Shown: in pieces, positions 34,794-47,709 of the stretch
Layout: each line of letters begins with the position of its first letter
How positions within the stretch are numbered: position 1 is the first letter of the stretch
NCBI GenBank assembly: GCA_963971535.1
Contig: OZ020586.1
Coordinates: 77,042,703 to 77,106,702, forward strand
Direction of reading: 5' to 3'
Length of the DNA stretch: 64,000 bases
DNA from: Notolepis coatsorum
Lineage: Eukaryota; Chordata; Actinopteri; Aulopiformes; Paralepididae
The notes under the pieces: model-generated
What the model was told of the DNA's origin: nothing
What the model saw: the letters and a program-made list of their open reading frames with translations, nothing else
The model's database searches: none
Program-made: the position numbers and the translations under genes

Positions 34794-35339
34794 AACAGGC
34801 TGTTGGGATTTGTTGCGTGTGTCTTCATTAGTGGAATTAATTTATTAACAATTGACAGAAAGGAATACAATAAATATATCAATAATTTAAATGTCATTAT
34901 AGAATTGAAAATGTTTCGTTTTCTCATGTATAAATATTGAATCTCAATCACAAGGTAACATTGAAATTTTTTATACCACATATGATGTTGGTGGCCGACA
35001 GCAGGGTTCATCCCCGGAACATTTAGGGCCAGAAGACCAAATTCCACAACATAATCTAGTATTATTAATCAGAGTATTATTATATATTATATTTGGTCTA
35101 CATTGATGCAGTTTACCTATTGAGAGTGAACAACTAGTTAACTATTAACAAGGTATAATACAATACAAATACAAAATAATATATGATAGCAAAACATAGT
35201 TTGGTTTAATATTTTATTGAAAAAAATATCTTCACAAGAAGGCAAGTATATATATAACATATTTACAGATTATGACATAACACAGGGACATTTGAGACAG
35301 AATAATCGTCCTGGGTTGGAAAGGAGCAATTCTGGGTCT
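34794..35339. repeat. Tail module, right part, 3' of type-2 copy G
   Basis: Resumes at AACAGGCTGTTGGG and runs through the type-2 3' UTR; antisense AATAAA at 35213-35218. Confidence 0.75.
35213..35218 (-). terminator. Polyadenylation signal of type-2 copy G
   Basis: Minus-strand AATAAA about 120 bp past the stop codon, as in the other type-2 units. Confidence 0.6.
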
Positions 35340-36285
35340 TCAGATCACATAGATCAGGAATGAGGGATTAGCACACATACGAATCCTCTTGACTGGCCTG
35401 TTTCCAGAACCACTGAGTACATGGTCCACACTGCCCCCTGCTGGGTAGAACTGGTCACTTCTACCTGCAGGTTGAAGAATGTGAATCTCCACAGGTGGAG
35501 CGTCCCAGCTGAACTTTCTCTTTGTTCCAACTCCTTTCTCTGAGCACCATGGCTGCTGTTCTACTCTGACTGGCAGGCTGGAAATACCCAGAGGAGATGG
35601 TTTGGAACCCAGGCCAGAGGGACTGTCTTTCTTCAGGAGCGATTCGATGGAGAAAGGACTGCTGAACTTCACCTCACATTTAATCTGAACATCCAAAATG
35701 GAGACCAACTCGGGGAACCAGTCCATAACTCCCTTGAAGTGACGGCGCATCATCTTCTCTGTGATTTGACTGTGGTCAAGCTTCCAGTAGTTTTTAATAT
35801 TGTTTGGTTTACCTGGATTTGATGGAATCTGGAAAGAATTTAACACGTTATAATTCAACTAGGCCCCAGAGACAATGTTGGTTCAACTAAACTGTAGTTA
35901 TCACGATCAATGAGATATAAATATGTTTTTAAATGTACCTTGACAAAACATTTGTTGGTTGACAAGCAGACTCTAATGTTGGTCTCAATGCTTCTTCCTT
36001 TTCCTGTCATCAATGCTGCCAATTGTTCCATTATCTGTAGAAAAGTGAAAGAGAATTAGGTATTTGGACATTATGAGGACAGTATGCTATCATATCACAA
36101 CATGTTTAATAGTTTAAAGGTTTATAGCTGGTTCTTACCTCAAAGAAGGTGAGCATATTGTCTGGACAGTCTTGGAGGACAAAGGCAATCATTGCCAGGT
36201 AGGTGCTACAATTCTCAAACATCATTTTCCGGGTGCTGTTGGATGTCACATGGAGAGGCAGGGGAGCTCCAAAGTTCTCAGCCAT
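35340..36285 (-). CDS. Type-2 divergent forkhead (FoxH1-like) protein, copy G, intact
   Basis: Exons 36139-36285, 35939-36034 and 35340-35828 encode 243 aa. The exon 2 donor reads GTACAT where other copies have GTAAAT, still a GT donor. Differences from copy F include V-to-M before R-R-H-F-K-G and M-T-G-K-G-R-S in exon 2, where F has M-S-G-K-G-I-S. The forkhead-like region, eh1-like F-S-I-E-S-L-L and short C-terminus (F-L-I-Y-V-I) are intact. It diverges from type-1 copy N across a SINE-free 1.6 kb head module, the cleanest pair in the window. Function is inferred only from family resemblance. Confidence 0.8.
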
Positions 36286-37898
36286 GTTCTGCTTCTTGTT
36301 GGTTGTAGAGTCAAGTCACACAGTGCATCAGAACCTCACTCAGTGGAGCTGTGGACCTGGACTGATGGAGTCCCAGACCTCTGATATAAGTCCTGCCAGA
36401 ACAATAGAACATTACATTTTCTTCTTTGAATTTGAAATATTGTGTAACGTTACCGTTATCTAATTAGTAACTGGCAACTGCAGATGTCTGCCCCATGTCT
36501 ATACCCCACAATGCAAAGTGTCTAACGCTATAGCTTAATTGTAGATTCTAAACATAATGAGGTAACGCAGCTACCAAATGTTATCTTTAATCAAAGTGTG
36601 TAATGTTAATCCACAACAGCGACTTTTGGTATATGACATATCAATAGAAATACATTTACAAAAATACAAATGAAATACATTTCAAATTAATTCCACAATT
36701 CTTTGCGATAGACTTATATCAATACACAAACAAATTTAAATTGATGACATTAGATCGGGTGTAGCTAATCTAAATAGTGTGCATCATTTTCAAAACTATA
36801 TACTGTATTTTGAGAGTAAATCAAGCATGATAAACATTCATGTTCTAATGAAGCCTGAGAAACCAAGTTTGCACTTCACCGCATAGGTCCTTGTGAATCG
36901 CTAATGTCTATTTTGTAGTTGTAAACAGTGATCCCCTCATTAAAGTGGCCAATATCTGAAGAGGGCAGTGATGGATGAAGTGTGATTGTTATTATATGTA
37001 CTTAATAAGTATATAGGGTATACAATGGAAGGAATTTGTATTTCTTTAGTCTAAGATAGTGATCCATAATCAGAAAATGTCCATATTACTATACAGAGTC
37101 TAAGGCTGTTTTTCAGCTGCTTCTGTTCTAAATACACAGATCGCTATAGTCTTGGACCGTTACTCATATTCCAATGGTCCCCCTTTATCACTTCCATTGT
37201 CCTGTTTAAAGATAGAAAATAGAATTTAAATAAACAAATGAACATGACTGAGACCCAGTCTGGTACATATTAATAAACACATGAACAACATACTTCATGC
37301 ATTTTCCTCTGGAGGGACTGAATACAGTATATTTCTTACTGCTAATCTGCGATTTTAGGCAATATAGTGTTGCTATAGAAACATGTTTAAGAAATCCAAA
37401 ATCTCCCATGCTAACAAACTATTGTATGCAGCTCTACATACTAGTGATATATAAGGAGCAACAGGGAGGCAGGCCATGACATGTTTTCAGGATTCATTGT
37501 TTGTCCATTGCTTCCTGACCAAACAGATTTTTGAAGTTGAATTTCACACATTCAAAAAAGGTTTGGTTTGAGCAAGTCTATATAACAATTTACACGACAA
37601 TAAAACTATAATATATTAAACCCAAGAGTATGGTAAGAGAGAGCTAAAAGTACAATCACCATCCATTGGTCCAGATAGGTTTGTTGGAAGTGGGCTGTTA
37701 TGACGGCCATTGACCCCACCTCATCCAGATGAAAAGGCCCTCATCAACCTGGAATGCACACCTTGTAATGTTCTATTGTTCTGGCAGGACTTATATCCAG
37801 AAGTCTGGGACTCCATCACTCCAGGTCCACAGCTCCACTGAGTGAGGTTCTGATACCACTGTGTGTGACTTGACTCTACAACCAACAAGAAGCAGAAC
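36286..37898. promoter_or_regulatory. Shared head-to-head upstream region of copies G (-) and N (+)
   Basis: 1613 bp between opposite start codons with inverted leader copies at both ends and no inserted element, the best reference copy of the head module. No certain TATA or CpG island is seen. Confidence 0.55.
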
Positions 37899-39024
37899 AT
37901 GGCTGAGAACTTTGGAGCTCCCCTGCCTCTCCATGTGACACCCAACAGCACACAGAAAAGGATGTTTGAGAATTGTAACACCCACCTGGCAATGATTGCC
38001 TTTGTCCTCCAAGACTCTCCAGGCAATATGCTCACCTTCTGTGAGGTAAGAACAAGCAAGCAACATATTAAGTTTCATTTGACTTTAAAAATGTTGTGAT
38101 GTGAAAGCAAAATGTCCTTCTAATGTCTGATGATGTCTAATTTTCAATGTAACTTCTTTTGCAGTTGCTGGGAAATTTGGAAGCATTGATCTCAGGAAAC
38201 AGAAAAGGCCTTGATGCCAAAATTAGAGTCTGCTTGTCGACCAACAAATGTTTTGTCAAGGTAAATGGAAAAAATCTTTATATCTCATTGATCATGATCA
38301 CTAATTTAGTTGAACCAACATAGTTTTGGGTTAAAGATGAATTCTAACTTGTGTGTTCAATTGTTTCCAGATTCCATCAAATCCAGAAAAACCAAACAGT
38401 AAGAAAAACTACTGGAAGCTTGACCACAGTCAAATTACAGGGAAGATGGTGCGTCGTCACTTCAAGGGAATTCTGGACTGGTTCCCTGAGTTGGTCTCCA
38501 AAGTTATGGAGGCAGTCAGACCATCAGAGCACTACACTACTCTCCACTCCCCTGAACCTGCAGCCTACAGAGATGTTCAGATTAAATGTGAGGTGAAGTT
38601 CAGCAGTCCTTTCTCCATCGAATCCCTCCTGAAGAAAGACAGTCCCTCTGGCCTGGGCTCCAAACCATCTCCTCTGTTGGGCATTTCCAGCCTGCCAGTC
38701 AGAGTAGAACAGCAGCCTTGGTGCTCAGAGAAAGGAGTTGGAACAAAGAGGAAGTTCAGCTGGGACGCTCCACCAGTGGAGATGCACATTCTTCAACCGG
38801 CAGGTAGAAGTTATGCCATCTACCCAGCAGGGGGCAGTGTGGACCATGGACTCAGTGGTTCTGGAAACAGGCCAGTCAAGAGGATTCGTATGTGTGCTGA
38901 GCCCTCAACCCTGATCTACACAAGACCCAGTGTTGCTCCTTATTTTACCAGCCGTCAGAACGGTTATGTCAATTATCCTCTACCAACATATCCCTGTGAT
39001 GTTAAACGTTATTGTAAAATGTAA
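37899..39024 (+). CDS. Type-1 divergent forkhead (FoxH1-like) protein, copy N, intact
   Basis: Exons 37899-38045, 38165-38260 and 38371-39024 encode 298 aa. The exon 3 product appears identical to that of copy M, 8.3 kb away, implying recent duplication or gene conversion. Layout: helix 1 L-A-M-I-A-F-V-L-Q-D, altered recognition helix I-R-V-C-L-S, wing N-Y-W-K-L-D, D-W-F-P-E-L-V, type-1-specific linker, F-S-I-E-S-L-L, basic V-K-R-I-R-M and a Tyr-rich tail. Upstream it shares the head module with type-2 copy G; downstream it converges on copy H. Confidence 0.8.
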
Positions 39025-40516
39025 ATGTAAATGTAAAATGTTTTTTTTTGTACATGCCACTTCTGCACTTATTTGTACATTATATTTGCTTACTTATCTT
39101 GGCACCTTTTTCAATAAAACACAAACAAACATTGTTACTTACTGCTATCATTTATTTGTATGCATACAGATCTGAGATGAAGAATTTATAACTGAACATA
39201 ATCAGAATCAGAAAGATCTTTATTGCCAAGTAAGTTTGCACACATACAAGGAATTTGTATTGGTTGTTGCAACATTAACAGACAATTAAAGTAGAATCAT
39301 CAGTCATATATAAACTAAATTAGAATAAAAGTACAATAGAATATGGGCTGTACAATTGTGCAGTATTGTGCAAAAAGTATGAATAATCACGAAAAACTAA
39401 CTATTAAAATAGTTTTACAGAATTACTTAATTGATTTAATAACATATTGTAAAATATTATTATCCTGTATAATACATGTGTATCAGGCTCAGTAATGTAC
39501 CTTCCATACACCATTGACCTCTCACCTCAAGATATATGAATGAAAACAGGCTCAATTGAACCACTCCACAGCTGATTTATGGTAGTGTGTTGCCGTTTTG
39601 GGCCAATACCATGCTGTTTTAGGCATGCGGTACAAATGTGTTGTCACAAATATATATTAGCCTATTCCATGGATTAGGTGTGGCTTTAAAGTTGAGACTT
39701 TTTTGGAATCCGGTGATGAAGCTTCCCACTTGGCAGGCCAAAAACATCTGATTGGTTATTGATGCATGGAGCTGTTGTTTTGGTCAATCAGATTTGAATC
39801 TGATAATAAATGAGTTATGGCTATATGCCTTAATCTGGTAAATGTAATGTTGCTTTGTGGTGGAATTTCCCTTTACAAATGGAATTACAGACACAGAATG
39901 TTCTCAATGTAAGATTGTGAACCACTAAAATTAACATTAAATTAACAAATAGTAGTGTAACAGTAGGTGTAACAGGCTGTTGGGATTTGTTGCGTGTGTC
40001 TTCATTAGTGGAATTAATTTATTAACATTTGACAGAAAGGAATACAATAAATATATCAATAATTTATATGTCATTATAGAATTGAAAATGTTTCGTTTTC
40101 TCATGTATAAATATTGAATCTCAATCACAAGGTAACATTGACATTTTTTATACCACATATGATGTTGGTGGCCGACAGCAGGGTTCATCCCCGGAACATT
40201 TATGGCCAGAAGATCAAATTCCACAACATAATCTAGTATTATTAATCAGAGTATTATTATATATTATATTTGGTCTACATTGATGCAGTTTACCTATTGA
40301 GAGTGAACAACTAGTTAACTATTAACAAGGTATAATACAATACAAATACAAAATAATATATGATAGCAAAACATAGTTTGGTTTAATATTTTATTGAAAA
40401 AAATATCTTCACAAGAAGGCAAGTATATATATAACATATTTACAGATTATGACATAACACAGGGACATTTGAGACAGAATAATCGTCCTGGGTTGGAAAG
40501 AAGCAATTCTGGGTCT
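39025..40516. repeat. Tail module between copies N and H
   Basis: Complete tail module; type-1 AATAAA at 39113-39118, type-2 antisense signal near 40394. No other gene seen. Confidence 0.75.
39113..39118 (+). terminator. Polyadenylation signal of type-1 copy N
   Basis: AATAAA 89 bp after the stop codon, same context as copy M. Confidence 0.6.
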
Positions 40517-40698
40517 TCAGATCACATAGATCAGGAATGAGGGATTAGCACACATACGAATCCTCTTGACTGGCCTGTTTCCAGAACCACTGAGTACATG
40601 GTCCACACTGCCCCCTGCTGGGTAGAACTGGTCACTTCTACCTGCAGGTTGAAGAATGTGAATCTCCACAGGTGGAGCGTCCCAGCTGAACTCTCTCT

Positions 40699-41516
40699 TT
40701 GGATGATACACAACTGTACATATCTGCTGAACCAAATGATACAGCGATTAGCTCCATTACAGACTGCTTACTGGCAATAAATAAATGGATGAGTAAGAAC
40801 TTCCTGAAACTAAACGAGAACAAAACTGAAATTCTAATTATCGGCTCCAAAACTAAAAAAGAAACATTAATAAAGAACCTGGGGGGACTAACCCCTTGGA
40901 TCAAATCTGAGGTCACTAGTCTTGGGGTTATCATAGATTCAGAACTGAACTTCAATTCTCATATTAGCAAAGTGACGAAAACATCGTTCTTCCATCTCAG
41001 AAATATAGCAAAAGTACGACCATTTATTAATCAGAACGATGCTGAGAAGCTAATTCATGCATTCATATCTAGCCGGTTAGACTACTGTAATGCACTTTTC
41101 ACAGGTCTCCCTAAGAAAACCACAGAGAGGCTTCAGCTAATCCAAAACTCTGCAGCCCTAGAACCAAAAGGAGAGAGCACATTAGTCCAGTCCTAGCCGC
41201 TTTACACTGGCTTCCTGTAACATTTAGAATTGACTTTAAGGTCCTTCTCCTTACATACAAAGCTCTAAATGGACAGGGACCTAGCTACATCGCCAACACT
41301 CTAATAAATTACACACCAGCAAGAACACTGCGATCATCAGCTGCTGGACTACTAGAGGCTCCCAGAAGCAGTCAAAAGAGGATCGGTAATGCAGCCTTTA
41401 TCAACTATGCCCCAAAACTATGGAACAAACTACCCCAAAACATCAGGGAAGCCAACTCGCTAGACATCTTTAAAAGACAGCTTAAAACCTATCTCTTTGC
41501 TCAGGCATTTCACTGA
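40699..41516 (+). pseudogene. LINE reverse-transcriptase remnant in copy H
   Basis: The first frame (40699-41196) carries D-D-T-Q-L-Y, N-E-N-K-T-E-I-L-I and S-R-L-D-Y-C-N-A-L-F. It then shifts through the 11 bp deletion, and the other frame continues to 41516 with L-W-N-K-L-P and F-K-R-Q-L-K-T-Y-L-F. No endonuclease. Confidence 0.8.
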
Positions 41517-42176
41517 TAGATATCTGCTACCAACTAGTGGCAAGAGGAAACATCAGGGATATCCTGACACAACTTGTATTTATTCTTACCCTGCCTACTC
41601 TTTTACACTGCCTATCAAATTCATGTGTCGGTTATTGCACTTTTTACTTCTTACTGATGACTATTTTTAAACTGAATCATTTTAAACTATTCTTATTATT
41701 TGCTAGATCCAAATGTGAAACACTGATTATTTATGACTATTTTTAAACTGAATCATTTTATTCTTATTATTTGCTAGATCCAAATGTGAAACACTGTGAT
41801 TATTTGTTCATGAATTACAGGAGTATTACTGAATAGAGAGCCTATTAGGATGCTAGATCCTAATGTGAAACACTGTGATTTGCCATATCTTGCTATGCTC
41901 GCTCATGCCTGTATTTTTTATGTCCGTTCTATTTTATAATTTTTTGACTATTTTTAAACTGAATCATTTTAAACTATTTTTACTATTTGTGTTACTGAAA
42001 ACTGTAAGCGGAGAGCCTATTGGGATGCTAGATCCTAATGTGAAACACTGTGATTCTACCTGTCTATCTTTTTATGCTCGCTTATGCCTGTATTTTTTGC
42101 TGTTGTGAAGCACTTTGAACTGCAACCTCTGTATGAAAAGTGCTATACAAATAAAGTTATTATTATTATTATTATT
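40701..42176 (+). mobile_element. L2-like LINE, 5' truncated, inside copy H
   Basis: Starts at the catalytic region (D-D-T-Q-L-Y-I), contains the rest of the reverse transcriptase, a 3' UTR with internally repeated GCTAGATCCTAATGTGAAAC motifs, a conserved L2-type end (GCACTTTGAACTGCAACC, AAGTGCTATACAAATAAAG) and an ATT tandem tail. No clear target duplication. It has an 11 bp deletion near 41157 compared with the copy at 45581-46947. Confidence 0.88.
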
Positions 42177-42938
42177 GTTCCAACTCCTTTCTCTGAGCAC
42201 CATGGCTGCTGTTCTACTCTGACTGGCAGGCTGGAAATACCCAGAGGAGATGGTTTGGAACCCAGGCCAGAGGGACTGTCTTTCTTCAGGAGCGATTCGA
42301 TGGAGAAAGGACTGCTGAACTTCACCTCACATTTAATCTGAACATCCAAAATGGAGACCAACTCGGGGAACCAGTCCATAACTCCCTTGAAGTGACGGCG
42401 CACCATCTTCTCTGTGATTTGACTGTGGTCAAGCTTCCAGTAGTTTTTAATATTGTTTGGTTTACCTGGATTTGATGGAATCTGGAAAGAATTTAACACG
42501 TTATAATTCAACTAGGCCTCAGAGACAATGTTGGTTCAACTAAACTGTAGTTATCACGATCAATGAGATATAAATATGTTTTTAAATTTACCTTGACAAA
42601 ACATTTGTTGGTTGACAAGCAGACTCTAATGTTGGTCTCAATGCTTCTTCCTTTTCCTGACATCAATGCTGCCAATTGTTCCATTATCTGTAGAAAAGTG
42701 AAAGAGAATTAGGTATTTGGACATTATGAGGACAGTATGCTATCATATCACAACATGTTTAATAGTTTAAAGGTTTATAGCTGGTTCTTACCTCAAAGAA
42801 GGTGAGCATATTGTCTGGACAGTCTTGGAGGACAAAGGCAATCATTGCCAGGTAGGTGCTACAATTCTCAAACATCATTTTCCGGGTGCTGTTGGATGTC
42901 ACATGGAGAGGCAGGGGAGCTCCAAAGTTCTCAGCCAT

Positions 42939-43799
42939 GTTCTGCTTCTTGTTGGTTGTAGAGTCAAGTCACACAGTGCATCAGAACCTCACTCAGTGGA
43001 GCTGTGGACCTGGACTGATGGAGTCCCAGACCTCTGGATATAAGTCCTGCCAGAACAATAGAACATTACAAGGTGTGCATTCAAGGTTGATGAGGGCCTT
43101 TTCATCTGGATGAGGTGGGTGGGGTCAATGGCTGTGATAACAGCCCACTCCTGGACCAATGGATGGTGCTAATCTTTGCTAATATACTTAGTTTAATATA
43201 GTGGGAAAATACAGGCTCCTAAACATGCTTGTTCAAATCAAACACATCCCTGAATGCTTACACTGTAAAAAATAAATGTTTTTTTCACGGGAAATGAACT
43301 GTATTATTTTACAGATTACTTTTGTTTTTCTACTTAAATGTAAATGCCATAAAAATACAGTAAATTACCTTTTATCAAAAGGCTCCTAAACATGCTTGTT
43401 CAAATCAAACACATCCCTGAATGCCTACAGTTGTTATTTTTTTCATATATTGCTTCAAAATCAATAAGTTGGAAGTTGTATTTGTTGAGACACAGTTTAC
43501 AAACATCTTCCTTTCGTATATACTGTATATATTATGATGCACAATCCATTCCTCAGATTGTAATGATTGCAATCCTATACACTGTGAAAAAGAAGTCTGT
43601 ACAAAAAAACTGTAAATGTCTGGCAGCAACGGTTGTCAAATACTTACTGTTAAATTACAGTAAAATCTAATACATTTACAGATTACAATATTTTGATAAT
43701 GGTTAATATTTTGATAAAGGGTAATTTACTGTATTTGTATGGTATTTACATACTTAAAGTAGAAAAACAAAAGTAATCTCTAAAATAATACAGTGAAAT
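42939..43799. repeat. Long type-2 upstream flank and foldback element (H unit)
   Basis: Flank to 43213, then the inverted-repeat element 43214-43799; arms about 43261-43379 and 43710-43797. Confidence 0.65.
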
Positions 43800-43913
43800 C
43801 AATTTTTTTTTATTTGATTTCTTTTTACAGATTTTTTTACCTGAAACACTGGAGAATAACTGCTTCATTTTACTTAGTTTCTTCGGTAGTAATGATATAC
43901 TGTTGTATTACTC

Positions 43914-44212
43914 CAAAGTTCTCAGCCATGTTCTGCTTCTTGTTGGTTGTAGAGTCAAGTCACACAGTGCATCAGTGCATTCTTCAACCGTCAGGTAGAA
44001 GTTATGCCATCGACCCAGCAGGGGGCAGTGTGGACCATGGACTCAGTGGTTCTGGAAACAGGCCAGTCAAGAGGATTCGTATGTGTGCTGAGCCCTCAAC
44101 GCTGATCTACACAAGACCCAGTGTTGCTCCTTATTTTACCAGCCGTCAGAACGGTTATGTCAATTATCCTCTACCAACATATCCCTGTGATGTTAAACGT
44201 TATTGCTTGTAA
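43914..44212 (+). pseudogene. Hybrid antisense type-2 leader / type-1 exon 3 end (H unit)
   Basis: Same inverted joint as at 14.3 kb; the type-1 part is 43976-44212. Confidence 0.8.
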
Positions 44213-45580
44213 AATGTTTTTTTTTGTACATGCCACTTCTGCACTTATTTGTACATTATATTTGCTTACTTATCTTGGCACCTTTTTCAATAAAACACAA
44301 AAACAAACATTGTTACTTACCGCTATCATTTATTTGTATGCATACAGATCTGAGATGAAGAATTTATAACTGAACATAATCAGAATCAGAAAGATCTTTA
44401 TTGCCAAGTAAGTTTGCACACATACAAGGAATTTGTATTGGTTGTTGCAACATTAACAGACAATTAAAGTAGAATCATCAGTCATATATAAACTAAATTA
44501 GAATAAAAGTACAATAGAATATGGGCTGTACAATTGTGCAGTATTGTGCAAAAAGTATGAATAATCACGAAAAACTAACTATTAAAATAGTTTTACAGAA
44601 TTACTTAATTGATTTAATAACATATTGTAAAATATTATTGACCAATGTTATTATCCTGTATAAGTATAATACATGTGTATCAGGCTCAGTAATGTACCTT
44701 CCATACACCATTGACCTCTCACCTCAAGATATATGAATGAAAACAGGCTCAATTGAACCACTCCACAGCTGATTTATGGTAGTGTGTTGCCGTTTTGGGC
44801 CAATACCATGCTGTTTTAGGCATGCGGTACAAATGTGTTGTCACAAATATATATTAGCCTATTCCATGGATTAGGTGTGGCTTTAAAGTTGAGACTTTTT
44901 TGGAATCCGGTGATGAAGCTTCCCACTTGGCAGGCCAAAAACATCTGATTGGTTATTGATGCATGGAGCTGTTGTTTTGGTCAATCAGATTTGAATCTGA
45001 TAATAAATGAGTTATGGCTATATGCCTTAATCTGGTAAATGTAATGTTGCTTTGTGGTGGAATTTCCCTTTACAAATGGAATTACAGACACAGAATGTTC
45101 TCAATGTAAGATTGTGAACCACTAAAATTAACATTAAATTAACAAATAGTAGTGTAACAGTAGGTGTAACAGGCTGTTGGGATTTGTTGCGTGTCTTCAT
45201 TAGTGGAATTAATTTATTAACATTTGACAGAAAGGAATACAATAAATATATCAATAATTTATATGTCATTATAGAATTGAAAATGTTTCGTTTTCTCATG
45301 TATAAATATTGAATCTCAATCACAAGGTAACATTGACATTTTTTATACCACATATGATGTTGGTGGCCGACAGCAGGGTTCATCCCCGGAACATTTATGG
45401 CCAGAAGACCAAATTCCACAACATAATCTAGTATGATTAATCAGAGTATTATTATATATTATATTTGGTCTACATTGATGCAGTTTACCTATTGAGAGTT
45501 AACAACTAGTTAACTATTAACAAGGTATAATACAATACAAATACAAAATAATATATGATAGCAAAACATAGTTTGGTTTA
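44213..45580. repeat. Tail module, truncated on its right side
   Basis: Runs from the type-1-like 3' UTR to GTTTGGTTTA, where it is cut and joined to the inside of a LINE. The type-2 polyadenylation region and the last part of exon 3 of copy I are deleted. Confidence 0.75.
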
Positions 45581-46947
45581 ACAAAACTGAAATTCTAATT
45601 ATCGGCTCCAAAACTAAAAAAGAAACATTAATAAAGAACCTGGGGGGACTAACCCCTTGGATCAAATCTGAGGTCACTAGTCTTGGGGTTATCATAGATT
45701 CAGAACTGAACTTCAATTCTCATATTAGCAAAGTGACGAAAACATCGTTCTTCCATCTCAGAAATATAGCAAAAGTACGACCATTTATTAATCAGAACGA
45801 TGCTGAGAAGCTAATTCATGCATTCATATCTAGCCGGTTAGACTACTGTAATGCACTTTTCACAGGTCTCCCTAAGAAAACCACAGAGAGGCTTCAGCTA
45901 ATCCAAAACTCTGCAGCCCGACTGCTAACTAGAACCAAAAGGAGAGAGCACATTAGTCCAGTCCTAGCCGCTTTACACTGGCTTCCTGTAACATTTAGAA
46001 TTGACTTTAAGGTCCTTCTCCTTACATACAAAGCTCTAAATGGACAGGGACCTAGCTACATCGCCAACACTCTAATAAATTACACACCAGCAAGAACACT
46101 GCGATCATCAGCTGCTGGACTACTAGAGGCTCCCAGAAGCAGTCAAAAGAGGATCGGTAATGCAGCCTTTATCAACTATGCCCCAAAACTATGGAACAAA
46201 CTACCCCAAAACATCAGGGAAGCCAACTCGCTAGACATCTTTAAAAGACAGCTTAAAACCTATCTCTTTGCTCAGGCATTTCACTGATAGATATCTGCTA
46301 CCAACTAGTGGCAAGAGGAAACATCAGGGATATCCTGACACAACTTGTATTTATTCTTACCCTGCCTACTCTTTTACACTGCCTATCAAATTCATGTGTC
46401 GGTTATTGCACTTTTTACTTCTTACTGATGACTATTTTTAAACTGAATCATTTTAAACTATTCTTATTATTTGCTAGATCCAAATGTGAAACACTGATTA
46501 TTTATGACTATTTTTAAACTGAATCATTTTATTCTTATTATTTGCTAGATCCAAATGTGAAACACTGTGATTATTTGTTCATGAATTACAGGAGTATTAC
46601 TGAATAGAGAGCCTATTAGGATGCTAGATCCTAATGTGAAACACTGTGATTTGCCATATCTTGCTATGCTCGCTCATGCCTGTATTTTTTATGTCCGTTC
46701 TATTTTATAATTTTTTGACTATTTTTAAACTGAATCATTTTAAACTATTTTTACTATTTGTGTTACTGAAAACTGTAAGCGGAGAGCCTATTGGGATGCT
46801 AGATCCTAATGTGAAACACTGTGATTCTACCTGTCTATCTTTTTATGCTCGCTTATGCCTGTATTTTTTGCTGTTGTGAAGCACTTTGAACTGCAACCTC
46901 TGTATGAAAAGTGCTATACAAATAAAGTTATTATTATTATTATTATT
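45581..46947 (+). mobile_element. L2-like LINE inside copy I, left end deleted
   Basis: Same element and same right-hand junction with type-2 exon 3 as at 40701-42176, so it is a duplicated insertion, not a second hit. The left about 120 bp are missing, but it keeps the 11 bp (CCGACTGCTAACT region near 45918) lost from the other copy. Confidence 0.88.
45733..46287 (+). pseudogene. LINE reverse-transcriptase C-terminal remnant in copy I
   Basis: 184-codon frame from T-K-T-S-F-F-H-L-R-N-I-A through A-A-R-L-L-T-R-T and L-H-W-L-P-V to the natural end, the uninterrupted version of the frame broken at 41.16 kb. Confidence 0.8.
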
Positions 46948-47709
46948 GTTCCAACTCCTTTCTCTGAGCACCATGGCTGCTGTTCTACTCTGACTGGCAG
47001 GCTGGAAATACCCAGAGGAGATGGTTTGGAACCCAGGCCAGAGGGACTGTCTTTCTTCAGGAGCGATTCGATGGAGAAAGGACTGCTGAACTTCACCTCA
47101 CATTTAATCTGAACATCCAAAATGGAGACCAACTCGGGGAACCAGTCCATAACTCCCTTGAAGTGACGGCGCACCATCTTCTCTGTGATTTGACTGTGGT
47201 CAAGCTTCCAGTAGTTTTTAATATTGTTTGGTTTACCTGGATTTGATGGAATCTGGAAAGAATTTAACACGTTATAATTCAACTAGGCCTCAGAGACAAT
47301 GTTGGTTCAACTAAACTGTAGTTATCACGATCAATGAGATATAAATATGTTTTTAAATTTACCTTGACAAAACATTTGTTGGTTGACAAGCAGACTCTAA
47401 TGTTGGTCTCAATGCTTCTTCCTTTTCCTGACATCAATGCTGCCAATTGTTCCATTATCTGTAGAAAAGTGAAAGAGAATTAGGTATTTGGACATTATGA
47501 GGACAGTATGCTATCATATCACAACATGTTTAATAGTTTAAAGGTTTATAGCTGGTTCTTACCTCAAAGAAGGTGAGCATATTGTCTGGACAGTCTTGGA
47601 GGACAAAGGCAATCATTGCCAGGTAGGTGCTACAATTCTCAAACATCATTTTCCGGGTGCTGTTGGATGTCACATGGAGAGGCAGGGGAGCTCCAAAGTT
47701 CTCAGCCAT
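46948..47709 (-). pseudogene. Type-2 forkhead-like gene, copy I: 3' part replaced by LINE
   Basis: Exons 47563-47709, 47363-47458 and 46948-47252 (first 305 nt of exon 3). The remaining 184 nt of exon 3, stop codon and 3' UTR start are lost by a deletion running from the LINE into the tail module. Exons 1-2 and the forkhead region are open. Near-identical to copy H over shared sequence, 4771 bp apart. Confidence 0.85.

Larger units (their letters stand above)
40517..42938 (-). pseudogene. Type-2 forkhead-like gene, copy H: exon 3 split by a LINE
   Basis: Exons 42792-42938, 42592-42687 and a split third exon, 42177-42481 plus 40517-40700. The two pieces add up to the normal 489 nt and would be intact without the insertion. 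A 1.48 kb L2-like LINE lies at 40701-42176, opposite in orientation to the gene. Translation would read into the LINE after about residue 182 and stop at 42143, keeping the forkhead-like region and F-S-I-E-S-L-L but losing the C-terminus. Confidence 0.85.

Noticed and set aside
36286-37898. Conserved 60-67 codon frames on both strands of the head module (37206-37409 minus, 37297-37479 plus)
   Set aside because: They overlap antisense, have no recognisable domain, and their conservation follows the recent duplication of the whole module.
43392-43670. 92-codon plus and 74-codon minus frames recurring in each long unit
   Set aside because: They sit within the foldback element and overlap each other; no protein family recognised.
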